From the NCBI GenBank assembly GCA_023487095.1, contig JAMDEL010000038.1, positions 1 through 8,842 of the forward strand: a DNA stretch of 8,842 nucleotides. Reading direction: 5' to 3'. The position numbers and the translations under genes are program-made. Source of the DNA: Patescibacteria group bacterium. Its GTDB lineage: Bacteria; Patescibacteriota; Doudnabacteria; UBA920. Below are positions 1 to 5,594 of the stretch, one piece after another. The number at the start of each line of letters is the position of its first letter. Position 1 is the first letter of the stretch. A model generated the notes under the pieces. The model saw nothing but the letters and a program-made list of their open reading frames with translations. It ran no database searches and was not told the DNA's origin.

Positions 1-521
1 TTGGTAATCTTGGCCGCGGAAAGAATATTGTTGATGGAAACAAAATTTTGTTTTAAATGCTGCTGGGATACGCCAAAAATCTGCGACTCCGCTTTGTCTA
101 AAATCTGGTCAATCTCAGCGTCGTCGTCATAAGCCAGGTTATTAATCTCACTGGCCGTGGAAATCAGCCTTCTTAGGGTGCCTTTCTTCCGGACAATAAA
201 AGCATAGTGCACCACGTTGGCTGCCGAAGGCACGGAATTGATGAGCTCGGTCAGATAGCTGCCCCCACCAACCTTGTCCAACGATTTCTTCTCCTCCAAG
301 GCATTGGTCAGGGTCAGGATGTCTATGGGAATGCTTTTCGTAAACAACGACTGCATGGCTTCGTAAATCAACCGGTGTCGGTTATCGTAAAAATCCTCGG
401 GCGAAATTACGTCCGCAACCTTTACAATTGCATCCTTATCCAGCATCAAAGAACCCAAAACGGAGATTTCGGCTTCCGGGCTTTGGGGCGGCAAACGGAC
501 TAGGGTTTGGTTATCGGCCAT
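1..521 (-). CDS. dnaB: Replicative DNA helicase DnaB, N-terminal part (cut by window edge)
   Basis: This is the first 173 codons of the hexameric helicase that unwinds DNA at the replication fork and recruits primase. I translated it from the minus strand. Residues 10-25 read LPPQSPEAEISVLGSL, the family's opening signature. They are followed by the SPEDFYDNRHRLIYEAM helix (40-56), a PIDILTL segment (65-71), GGGSYL (85-90) and SVPSAANVVHYAFIVR (97-111). Together these cover the DnaB N-terminal helical domain. Residues 112-150 form the linker helix leading to the RecA-like ATPase domain, which lies outside the window, so Walker motifs cannot be checked. The ATG at 519-521 is chosen because the conserved domain begins about ten residues later, as is usual. 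No Shine-Dalgarno precedes it. It is transcribed leftwards, downstream of cysS but behind its own -10 element. Confidence 0.95.
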   Translation of the reverse strand, partial: MADNQTLVRLPPQSPEAEISVLGSLMLDKDAIVKVADVISPEDFYDNRHRLIYEAMQSLFTKSIPIDILTLTNALEEKKSLDKVGGGSYLTELINSVPSAANVVHYAFIVRKKGTLRRLISTASEINNLAYDDDAEIDQILDKAESQIFGVSQQHLKQNFVSINNILSAAKIT

Positions 522-559
522 ATCTAAAATTCAAGTAGCTAATTTATAGGTTCCTAGTC

Positions 560-565
560 ATTATA
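560..565 (-). promoter_or_regulatory. Probable dnaB promoter, -10 element
   Basis: The minus strand carries a perfect TATAAT here, about 38 nt upstream of the dnaB ATG. No good -35 match lies 16-18 nt upstream; that stretch is T-rich. The start of transcription would give a leader of about 30 nt without a Shine-Dalgarno sequence. Assignment rests on the hexamer and its position after the cysS terminator. Confidence 0.5.
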
Positions 566-582
566 GCCCAATTGGCGAAAAC

Positions 583-615
583 AAAAAATAGCCTAAAATG
601 CCTTATTTGAGGCTA
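583..615 (-). terminator. Possible second terminator downstream of cysS
   Basis: On the minus strand TAGCCT (615-610) can pair with AGGCTA (594-589) across a 15-nt loop and is followed by a run of Ts. An alternative GCCT/AGGC pairing exists inside the loop. The stem is only 6 bp, so this is weak. It would back up the stronger hairpin at 652-675 and insulate the dnaB promoter. Confidence 0.3.
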
Positions 616-651
616 AATTGTGGGTAGGCGGTAGATGACCGGTGGACAAAT

Positions 652-675
652 AAAACAGCCTTTTGGGGCTGTTTT
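652..675 (-). terminator. Intrinsic terminator of cysS
   Basis: AAAACAGCC (675-667 on the minus strand) pairs perfectly with GGCTGTTTT (660-652) around a 6-nt loop. The T-rich tail continues as TTTTATTT in the minus-strand direction. It lies 25 nt past the cysS stop codon, so it most likely ends the cysS transcript. The A-rich 5' arm makes it partly bidirectional in form. Confidence 0.8.
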
Positions 676-700
676 AAAGGTCTTAGAGCCGTCTTGTGGC

Positions 701-2098
701 CTAAAGGCTGATTTTACGCTTAATCTTCTGGCCTTCCGAAGTATCTAGGACCTCGTAGCCCAAAGCCTCCATCTCTTGCCTTAAGCTGTCAGACCTCTCA
801 AAGTCCTTGTCTTTTCTGGCTAGCTGCCTCAATTCCACTAGCTCTGCCAATTTAGCGTCTTCCTGGACATTAAAAAATAGCGCGGGCGGTTCTGAAAGCC
901 TAAGGCCAAAAACCTGGTCAAACTTAAGCAAGGAATTGATTCTTGCTTCCACAGGCAAAGACGTGTCGCCAACCAGCTGCCAGGCAAGACCCAGCGCCTG
1001 TGGGACGTTCAAGTCATCGCTGATTTGTTCAAGAAACTTTTGCTCATATTCTGCACAGCCTACCTGGCCAGGTTTTCCAGAGACGACAAACTGGTACATT
1101 TTCTCAAGTGCATTTCGGGAAGACAAGACGCTTTCCCAGGTAAAATTCAATTGGGTGCGGTAATGTGCGGTCAAACACAGATACCTGTAATCAAGCGGGG
1201 AGAAACCTTTATCCATCAAGTCTTGCAAAGTGACAAATGTCCCCGCACTCTTGGCCATCTTGCCTTCGTTAACCTGCAAGAATTCACCGTGCATCCAGAT
1301 GTTGGCCAAAGGCAAACCAAAGGCCGCCTCTGACTGGGCAATTTCGTTGGTGTGATGCGTGCCAATGTGGTCTACGCCCCCGCAGTGGATATCAAACGGC
1401 TGGCCCAAAATTTTCCTGGAGATAGCCGAGCACTCAATGTGCCAGCCCGGAAAACCTTTGCCCCAGGGCGAAGGCCAATGCAGGATGTGATTCTGATAGC
1501 GTCCGGTTAGGAAAAACCATAAGGCAAAATCCGCTGGATTTTTTTTGTCTTTGTCCACCACCACTTCTTCGCGCGCGCCTGCCAACTTTTCGGAAAGTTT
1601 CTGTCCGGAGAGCTTGCCGTAATCGGCCAACTTGGAAGTATCAAAATACACGGCCTGTTCGCCTTTGTAGGCAAAACCCTTTTCTACGAGGATTTTTATT
1701 ATTTCAATCTGTTCGGGGATAGTTTCCGTGGCAGTTTTTACAACATCTGGCCGAATGATATTTAGCGCATCGGTATCTTGGAAGAACTTTTCTGTGTAAA
1801 ACCTGGCGATGTCCAAAGGGTTCTTGCCTTCGCGCTTGGCGCCCACTTCCAGTTTGTCTTCGCCCTCATCACCATCGCCCACCAAATGCCCCACATCCGT
1901 AATATTCATGGCATGGTTTACTTTGTAGCCGTTATATAGCAAAACGCGCTTGAGCAAGTCCTCAAAAATATAGGTACGCAAGTTGCCGATATGCGCGTAA
2001 TTGTAAACCGTAGGCCCACAAGTATAAAGGCTTACTTCACCCTTCTGTATGGATTTAAAATCCTCAACTTTCTTGCCCAGAGTATTATATAATTTCAT
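701..2098 (-). CDS. cysS: Cysteine--tRNA ligase (CysRS)
   Basis: A cytoplasmic class I aminoacyl-tRNA synthetase that charges tRNA-Cys with cysteine using ATP. The full length is 465 aa, matching the family (about 460). The HIGH motif is HIGN at 36-39 within TVYNYAHIGNLRTY. The KMSKS loop is KMAKS at 280-284, with Ala for Ser. The zinc that selects cysteine would be held by C27 (in YTCGPT), C223 (GWHIEC), H248 and E252 (THHTNE). The H-to-E spacing of four equals that of the E. coli enzyme. C239 next to this site, and the DHIGTHH wording in place of the common DLIFPHH, mark a divergent subgroup. The C-terminal part (about 330-465) is the helical DALR/anticodon-binding region, ending in a basic tail. 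The ATG has no Shine-Dalgarno and lies 6 nt after a TAAAAT -10 element, so the mRNA may be leaderless. Confidence 0.97.
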   Translation of the reverse strand: MKLYNTLGKKVEDFKSIQKGEVSLYTCGPTVYNYAHIGNLRTYIFEDLLKRVLLYNGYKVNHAMNITDVGHLVGDGDEGEDKLEVGAKREGKNPLDIARFYTEKFFQDTDALNIIRPDVVKTATETIPEQIEIIKILVEKGFAYKGEQAVYFDTSKLADYGKLSGQKLSEKLAGAREEVVVDKDKKNPADFALWFFLTGRYQNHILHWPSPWGKGFPGWHIECSAISRKILGQPFDIHCGGVDHIGTHHTNEIAQSEAAFGLPLANIWMHGEFLQVNEGKMAKSAGTFVTLQDLMDKGFSPLDYRYLCLTAHYRTQLNFTWESVLSSRNALEKMYQFVVSGKPGQVGCAEYEQKFLEQISDDLNVPQALGLAWQLVGDTSLPVEARINSLLKFDQVFGLRLSEPPALFFNVQEDAKLAELVELRQLARKDKDFERSDSLRQEMEALGYEVLDTSEGQKIKRKISL

Positions 2099-2104
2099 AA
2101 AACC

Positions 2105-2113
2105 ATTTTAACA
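2105..2113 (-). promoter_or_regulatory. cysS promoter, extended -10; transcript probably leaderless
   Basis: The minus strand reads TGT followed by TAAAAT, an extended -10 (TGnTATAAT-like). Only 6 nt separate it from the cysS ATG, which places the expected transcription start on or within a base or two of the A of ATG. There is no recognisable -35: the position is occupied by the CCTCC arm of a hairpin. Confidence 0.5.
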
Positions 2114-2127
2114 TATTTCAAGGTTTG

Positions 2128-2168
2128 GGAGGAACGGGCGGCGGCCAAGGGCCGCTTTCCGTTCCTCC
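2128..2168. repeat. GC-rich two-part inverted repeat (hairpin) between the 70-aa ORF and cysS
   Basis: GGAGGAACGG (2128-2137) pairs with CCGTTCCTCC (2159-2168), 10 bp. Inside, GCGGCC (2141-2146) pairs with GGCCGC (2150-2155) around AAG, separated by a 3x3 internal loop that can form G-T wobbles. It lies 10 nt after the stop of the 70-aa ORF and 15 nt before the cysS -10. Neither strand shows a proper T-tract after it, so it is not a classical intrinsic terminator. It could be an mRNA 3' stabiliser, a factor-dependent terminator or a protein-binding site. Confidence 0.75.
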
Positions 2169-2178
2169 GGGGTTTTGC

Positions 2179-2391
2179 TTACGCCTGCTCCCAACTCCCC
2201 ACAGCGGGGGACTTTCGGAAAAAGGCACTGAGTGCCTGGTCCAGGTGCCTGGAAACTCCGTTCCGGGGCACCAACTCTACTTCCCAGCCAACACGCTTTT
2301 TCAGCTTTTTATAGCCGCACTTCCAGGCTACGAGGTAGAGCGCTCTGCGCTGCTCAGGGTGGGACTCCGAATTCAACTTCAGACGAAACAT
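2179..2391 (-). CDS. Small basic protein of unknown function, 70 aa
   Basis: I do not recognise this protein. The ATG at 2391 is preferred over an in-frame upstream ATG (2433), because AGGAGG sits 10 nt before 2391 while the 2433 start overlaps the terminator tail. The product begins MFRLKLNSES and contains 14 Lys/Arg against 6 Asp/Glu. A basic patch at residues 28-33 reads KKLKKR, followed by a possible strand GWEVELVPRNG (35-45) and a likely helix (46-60). There is no signal peptide, membrane segment or Cys pair (one Cys, residue 25). The charge would suit a nucleic-acid-binding or ribosome-associated role, but that is a guess. It lies behind its own promoter and a possible attenuator, and is followed by a GC-rich hairpin and cysS. 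Absence of known homology leaves open that it is not a real gene, though the consensus RBS argues for translation. Confidence 0.5.
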   Translation of the reverse strand: MFRLKLNSESHPEQRRALYLVAWKCGYKKLKKRVGWEVELVPRNGVSRHLDQALSAFFRKSPAVGSWEQA

Positions 2392-2401
2392 GGCTAATGC
2401 G

Positions 2402-2407
2402 CCTCCT
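2402..2407 (-). promoter_or_regulatory. Consensus Shine-Dalgarno of the 70-aa ORF
   Basis: AGGAGG on the minus strand, 10 nt upstream of the ATG at 2391. It decides the start of the small ORF. It stands out because dnaB, cysS, the antiporter, the first adk gene and map have no comparable site. Confidence 0.65.
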
Positions 2408-2433
2408 GATGGTTTTCGGTCTTTGTATAACAA

Positions 2434-2461
2434 AAACCTCCGGCCTTGCGGACGGAGGTTT
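2434..2461 (-). terminator. Intrinsic terminator / putative attenuator upstream of the 70-aa ORF
   Basis: On the minus strand AAACCTCCG pairs with CGGAGGTTT (9 bp). A single mismatch and a further CC/GG pair cap it with a GCAA tetraloop, and TTTTTGTT follows. This is a convincing intrinsic terminator. It would end transcripts from the antiporter gene (stop at 2601, no terminator nearer) and also those from the promoter at 2571-2598. Its 3' half, CGCAAGGCCGGAG (2450-2438), is also complementary to 2520-2508, which could form a competing structure. Confidence 0.8.
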
Positions 2462-2474
2462 AAAGTCGAGAAGC

Positions 2475-2561
2475 TTAGGGCACCAGATTCAACTTCAAAA
2501 CACCGCGCGCAAGGCCGGAGATAATAACGCAGACACGGACGTTTTGAGTTCTAAAATTCAT
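2475..2561 (-). CDS. 28-codon leader-like ORF (possible leader peptide)
   Basis: An ATG-to-TAA frame of 28 codons starts MNFRTQNVRV and ends LKLNLVP. It has no Shine-Dalgarno. Its ATG lies 9 nt after the TATATT -10, so the message would start about 3 nt upstream, close to leaderless. Residues 14-19 are encoded by the upstream arm of the 13-nt inverted repeat shared with the terminator, and the stop codon is 13 nt before the terminator stem. This is the geometry of a leader peptide in transcription attenuation. The peptide shows no run of a single regulatory amino acid; it is merely Val/Leu-rich. It may equally be a chance ORF in an untranslated leader. Confidence 0.3.
   Translation of the reverse strand: MNFRTQNVRVCVIISGLARGVLKLNLVP
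2508..2520 (-). promoter_or_regulatory. Putative antiterminator arm
   Basis: CTCCGGCCTTGCG on the minus strand is a perfect 13-nt complement of CGCAAGGCCGGAG at 2450-2438, which forms the loop and 3' arm of the terminator hairpin. Pairing between the two would prevent the terminator from forming. The match is seen directly; the regulatory role is inferred. Confidence 0.45.
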
Positions 2562-2570
2562 ATTAATACA

Positions 2571-2598
2571 AATATACCAGACGGAAAAAAGTTGTCAA
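2571..2598 (-). promoter_or_regulatory. Strong sigma-70-type promoter
   Basis: On the minus strand a perfect TTGACA (2598-2593) is followed by 16 nt and then TATATT (2576-2571), preceded by TGG, an extended -10. It starts 3 nt past the antiporter stop codon and points toward the leader ORF, the terminator and the 70-aa ORF. Transcription should begin near 2564. Confidence 0.75.
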
Positions 2599-2600
2599 AT

Positions 2601-4307
2601 TTATCTTATCATTTTTAGGTGGCCTTCGCGGAGCTTTTTGAGGCCGCGGAAGGAGTGGTCGTCCTCCAAAATTTTGGCCAAATGCAAGCCGCTCATAAAA
2701 TGCGGGGAAATAACATAATCAATTTCCTGCTTATACAAATACTTAATTTCTTCCTCATCCTGGGCAATGAAAATCAGTTTGGGCCGTCGCTTCTTGCCCG
2801 CGCTCAGCCGCTTTACCGAATCCAAAAGGGAAATATTGTTGTTTAAGTCCGGTACCGTGGAAATAATCATTTTGGCGTCGCTCAAATTTACGCTGTCCTG
2901 GATATAAGAGTCCGTAATATCGCCGCAGACGGCGGTATAACCGGCTTCCAAATAGCCTTCCACGATTTCGGGGTTAAAATCCACGATTACAAAAGGCTGT
3001 TTTTGCTTGACCAGCGCGGCAACCAAATGCCGGCCCATGCGATGTCCGCCAACTATGACCACATGATTTTTTAAAACCGTCATGTCCAAATGCTTTTCCG
3101 CAGTGCCCCTGAAAAAATCCAGATAACGGAGCCATGGCTTGAGCCATTCATAAAGCTTGGCCGAATTTATCACCATGTAAGACGAGGCGGCAAAAGTCAG
3201 GATGCCGATAAAAGTTACCAGGGAAACCTCCGCCCGGGTAAGGGCGCCAATTTTGTAGCCCATAGCGACTAAAATCAAGCTGAATTCCGAAATCTGTGCC
3301 ACGGTCACGCCCGCCAAGAAACCCGTTCTGGGCTTATAGCCCTGGGCGGCCAAAAGTAGCATAACGATTATCGGGTTGATGAGCAGTACAAACAGGGAAA
3401 GCAAAACCGCAGGCCCGAGCATGCCGGACACGCTGCCCAGCTCCAGCCCGGAACCCAGGACAATAAAAAATATGATGATGAAAAAATCCCTGAGGGGCTT
3501 GATGCGCGCGCTGATTTCGTAGTGAACCGCGCTTTTGGCCAAAGCCAATCCGGCTAGAAAACCGCCAATCTCCAGGGAAAAGCCCACAATAGGCAGAGAA
3601 ACAAAAGCCGCCAGGCCCAAGGCCCAAGCCAAAGAAAAAATTAAAAGCAATTCCTCGGACTTGCCAATAACCCTGACAACTTTCGGAAAGACTTTAGCCG
3701 ACATCCACGCCACAATTAAGCCCAAAACCAAAGCTCGGACCAGGGTCATAATCACATTTGTCCACACCGGCAAGCCGGAGTATAGACCGGAGCTCTCGGA
3801 AGAAATGCTGGCCAGGCCGAGGAGAATGAGTACGGCCACAAAATCCTGCATTAAAAATATGCCGACAACTATTTTACCGTAAAGGCTTTGCAGTTCTTTT
3901 TTTTCGGTCAGCAGCTTAACAATAATAATCGTGGAAGCGAAAGTCAGAGCCGGGGCAATAAAGAGGGAAGCCGCCAAAGAAAAATGCAAGAGCCTAAGCA
4001 GGCCAAAACCCAAAAGGCTGGTAATAAAAATTTGCCCGGCCCCGGTATAAAGGGCTGTCTTGCCGATTTTTTTAAGCTGAGAAATATCCAGCTCCAGGCC
4101 CACCATAAACAAGAGCAAAGTAATGCCAACCTGGGACAGGCCCTGCAGCGCATCGCCCATATGCAGGCGGTAGTAGCCAAAAGAACCGACCAAAATGCCG
4201 GTAAAGATATAGGCAATAATTCCAGGCTGCCTTAACAGGCTCATTAAAAACGCAAAAAGCCCGGCCAGGATTAAAATAATGGTGAGTTCAAAAAATAAAT
4301 TATTCAC
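2601..4307 (-). CDS. Kef-type cation:proton antiporter (CPA2) with TrkA-N domain
   Basis: A 568-aa inner-membrane protein expected to exchange K+ or Na+ for H+ and so help control cytoplasmic pH and ion content. Residues 4-382 are a run of about a dozen hydrophobic segments of the sodium/hydrogen exchanger fold. Family landmarks are FMVGLELD (67-74), APALTFASTIIIVKLL (118-133), LMQDF (152-156) with the conserved Gln-Asp, GGFLAGLALA (248-257) and AQISEFSLIL (337-346). Residues 414-545 form a cytoplasmic Rossmann TrkA-N/RCK domain: the nucleotide loop is GGHRMG (420-425), with His where many have the second Gly. D443 ends the second strand, and CGDITD (461-466) follows. No RCK_C domain follows. 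The start is GTG with no clear Shine-Dalgarno. Which ion and ligand it uses cannot be read from sequence. Confidence 0.92.
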   Translation of the reverse strand: MNNLFFELTIILILAGLFAFLMSLLRQPGIIAYIFTGILVGSFGYYRLHMGDALQGLSQVGITLLLFMVGLELDISQLKKIGKTALYTGAGQIFITSLLGFGLLRLLHFSLAASLFIAPALTFASTIIIVKLLTEKKELQSLYGKIVVGIFLMQDFVAVLILLGLASISSESSGLYSGLPVWTNVIMTLVRALVLGLIVAWMSAKVFPKVVRVIGKSEELLLIFSLAWALGLAAFVSLPIVGFSLEIGGFLAGLALAKSAVHYEISARIKPLRDFFIIIFFIVLGSGLELGSVSGMLGPAVLLSLFVLLINPIIVMLLLAAQGYKPRTGFLAGVTVAQISEFSLILVAMGYKIGALTRAEVSLVTFIGILTFAASSYMVINSAKLYEWLKPWLRYLDFFRGTAEKHLDMTVLKNHVVIVGGHRMGRHLVAALVKQKQPFVIVDFNPEIVEGYLEAGYTAVCGDITDSYIQDSVNLSDAKMIISTVPDLNNNISLLDSVKRLSAGKKRRPKLIFIAQDEEEIKYLYKQEIDYVISPHFMSGLHLAKILEDDHSFRGLKKLREGHLKMIR

Positions 4308-4345
4308 AAGACAATTTTTTGTTTCTTCTGGTAGAAATTTTACTT

Positions 4346-4354
4346 ATTATACCA
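4346..4354 (-). promoter_or_regulatory. Promoter of the antiporter gene, extended -10
   Basis: The minus strand reads TGG followed by a perfect TATAAT, an ideal extended -10, 38 nt upstream of the GTG start. The -35 region is T-rich and poor. The predicted leader is about 33 nt and lacks a Shine-Dalgarno. The promoter lies back to back with, and within 10 nt of, the adk promoter on the other strand. Confidence 0.65.
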
Positions 4355-4358
4355 CAAT

Positions 4359-4387
4359 TTGAAAAAAAACCAAATTTTCTGTATAAT
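4359..4387 (+). promoter_or_regulatory. Promoter of the adk-adk2-map operon
   Basis: TTGAAA (4359-4364), exactly 17 nt, then TATAAT (4382-4387). The predicted start near 4394 gives a leader of only about 14 nt before the ATG at 4408, with no Shine-Dalgarno. The -35 falls inside the upstream region of the divergent antiporter promoter, so the two polymerases probably cannot bind together. Confidence 0.75.
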
Positions 4388-4407
4388 TCAGGCATTAATC
4401 CAAACCT

Positions 4408-4980
4408 ATGGAACTCAATACGATTTTTTTCATTGGCCCGCAAGGCAGCGGCAAAGGCACCCAGGCTAAAATTTTGGCTCAGAAATTAAATTTCTTTCAT
4501 TGGGATATGGGCTTAATTTGCCGGGAAACCGCAGGACAGGACACCGACTTTGGCCGCGAAGTAAAAAATATTATTGACAAGGGCGTTTACCTTTCCGACG
4601 ACATGCTCATTAAGGTTGCGGAAAACCGCCTCAAGACCCTGCCCGCAAACCAGGGCGTCATATTTGACGGCATTCCCAGGCGCCTGGGCCAAGCCCAATT
4701 TTTAATGGATTTTTTGAAAAAACAAGGGCGGAAAAATTTTGTCACTATTTATCTGAGCTTGCCCAAAGACGAAACTTTCAAGCGGCTCAAATTGCGCGCG
4801 GAAAAAGAAGGCCGGGCCGATGACACCGAAGAAGCCATTGAACTGCGGCTGAAGCAATACACCGAGGTTACTCTGCCGGTTTTGGACTATTTGAACGGCG
4901 AAACCACTTTTTTTGAGGTGGACGGCACCCCGGCCGTGGCATTGGTCAGCCAAAAAATTAACCAGGTTTTGGGAGTCTGA
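4408..4980 (+). CDS. Adenylate kinase family protein, short-lid form (first of two)
   Basis: A 190-aa nucleoside monophosphate kinase that would transfer phosphate between ATP and AMP in the cytoplasm. The P-loop is GPQGSGKGT (10-18, K16). Arginines matching the E. coli Adk catalytic set are present: R39 (R36), R91 in DGIPR (R88), R126 and R130 (R119, R123), R136 in GRADD (R156) and R147 (R167), the last two at the canonical 11-residue spacing. Q95 matches Q92. The lid is cut to five residues between R130 and R136, with no zinc cysteines. The usual STGD at the start of the AMP-binding domain is instead DMGL (33-36), so the Thr that touches the adenine is replaced by Met. AMP specificity is therefore probable but not certain. 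It is the first gene of an overlapping operon and shares one base with the next. Confidence 0.85.
   Translation: MELNTIFFIGPQGSGKGTQAKILAQKLNFFHWDMGLICRETAGQDTDFGREVKNIIDKGVYLSDDMLIKVAENRLKTLPANQGVIFDGIPRRLGQAQFLMDFLKKQGRKNFVTIYLSLPKDETFKRLKLRAEKEGRADDTEEAIELRLKQYTEVTLPVLDYLNGETTFFEVDGTPAVALVSQKINQVLGV
4971..4975 (+). promoter_or_regulatory. Ribosome binding site of the second adk-like gene
   Basis: GGGAG lies at the very end of the upstream gene, 4 nt before the ATG at 4980, whose A is the last base of the upstream TGA stop. This TGATG arrangement supports translational coupling and fixes the start. Confidence 0.5.
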
Positions 4981-5594
4981 TGCCAAAGAAACCACTGAAC
5001 ATAATCCTCTTGGGAGACCCCGCCTCGGGCAAAGCTACGCACGGGGCTTTTATTGCAAAAAAATACCATCTCTACGACTTGGATATGGGCCGGGAGTTAA
5101 GGGCCATTTCCCAAAACCCGAAGCTTAAGAAGAAATACCGGATGGACCAAACCCTGGACAAAGGCAAGCTGACCCCAACAAAGATTGTGAGGCAGATTTT
5201 GCACGACAGCATCCAGGCCGTACCGAAAAAACAGGGACTGCTTTTAAACGGCACGCCAAAAATGATTGGTGAGGCCAAGCTGGTTGCCAAATGGCTAAAA
5301 CAGGAAAAACGGGAAAACCCGCTGTTCGTGTACATCTCCATTCCGCTCAAGGAAACCATCAGGCGCATGACCAGCCGGAAAGAATATTTTTTTGCAAAGT
5401 TCAGCAAGCGGCCCGATGACAATGACCGCGCGCTTAAGAACCGCATCAAATACTACCAGACCAACATTAAGGAAGTCGTGAAATTTTTCAAATCCCAGTA
5501 CGAGTTCAAAAACGTTTCCTCTTTAGGCACCATAGCGGGCGCGCGAAAAAAAATTCTGCATATGCTTCAAGAATATGAAAAAAGGCGCAATTAA
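4980..5594 (+). CDS. Divergent adenylate-kinase-like protein (second, possibly altered or non-canonical)
   Basis: A 204-aa P-loop protein homologous to its upstream neighbour. The P-loop is GDPASGKAT (12-20, K18), with Ala in two places where Adk has Gly. It shares the unusual DMG (35-37) with the first copy, followed by R41 (R36 position). The family's DGFPR appears as NGTPK (90-94): Asp becomes Asn and the catalytic Arg becomes Lys. The Gln that binds AMP is E98. Arginines R129, R133, R144 (KRPDD) and R155 are kept at matching spacing. The lid segment is about ten residues. The fold and ATP site look intact, but the NMP site is altered, so it may phosphorylate another nucleotide, be weakly active or be regulatory. 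It overlaps the gene before by one base and map by 20, so all three are probably co-expressed. Confidence 0.75.
   Translation: MPKKPLNIILLGDPASGKATHGAFIAKKYHLYDLDMGRELRAISQNPKLKKKYRMDQTLDKGKLTPTKIVRQILHDSIQAVPKKQGLLLNGTPKMIGEAKLVAKWLKQEKRENPLFVYISIPLKETIRRMTSRKEYFFAKFSKRPDDNDRALKNRIKYYQTNIKEVVKFFKSQYEFKNVSSLGTIAGARKKILHMLQEYEKRRN

Noticed and set aside
207..503. Plus-strand 98-aa ORF opposite dnaB
   Set aside because: It lies wholly antisense to the well-conserved DnaB N-terminal domain and has no promoter or RBS; a frame shadow.
2224..2245. Overlapping palindromes GGCACTGAGTGCC and CCTGGTCCAGG
   Set aside because: They lie inside the small ORF and are short; no repeat copies elsewhere or link to a regulator can be shown.
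2179..2433. Longer 84-aa version of the small minus-strand ORF, starting at 2433
   Set aside because: Its ATG falls in the terminator's T-rich tail with no RBS, whereas AGGAGG sits upstream of the internal ATG at 2391.
2371..2497. 11-bp direct repeat ATTCAACTTCA (2371-2381 and 2487-2497) flanking the attenuator
   Set aside because: It is the same LKLN-encoding stretch in the leader ORF and the 70-aa ORF, but too short to claim duplication or an attachment site.
2120..2565. Known structured RNA (RNase P RNA, tmRNA, 6S, SRP RNA) in the gap
   Set aside because: GC-rich palindromes suggested an RNA gene, but none of the conserved core sequences of these RNAs is present.
2125..2618. Plus-strand ORFs (90 and 128 aa) across the 2.1-2.6 kb gap
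   Set aside because: No plus-strand RBS or promoter is visible, and they run through hairpins, a terminator and a minus-strand promoter. The minus strand carries the organised signals.
3334..4235. ORFs on both strands inside the antiporter gene
   Set aside because: All are out-of-frame shadows of a well-conserved membrane protein.
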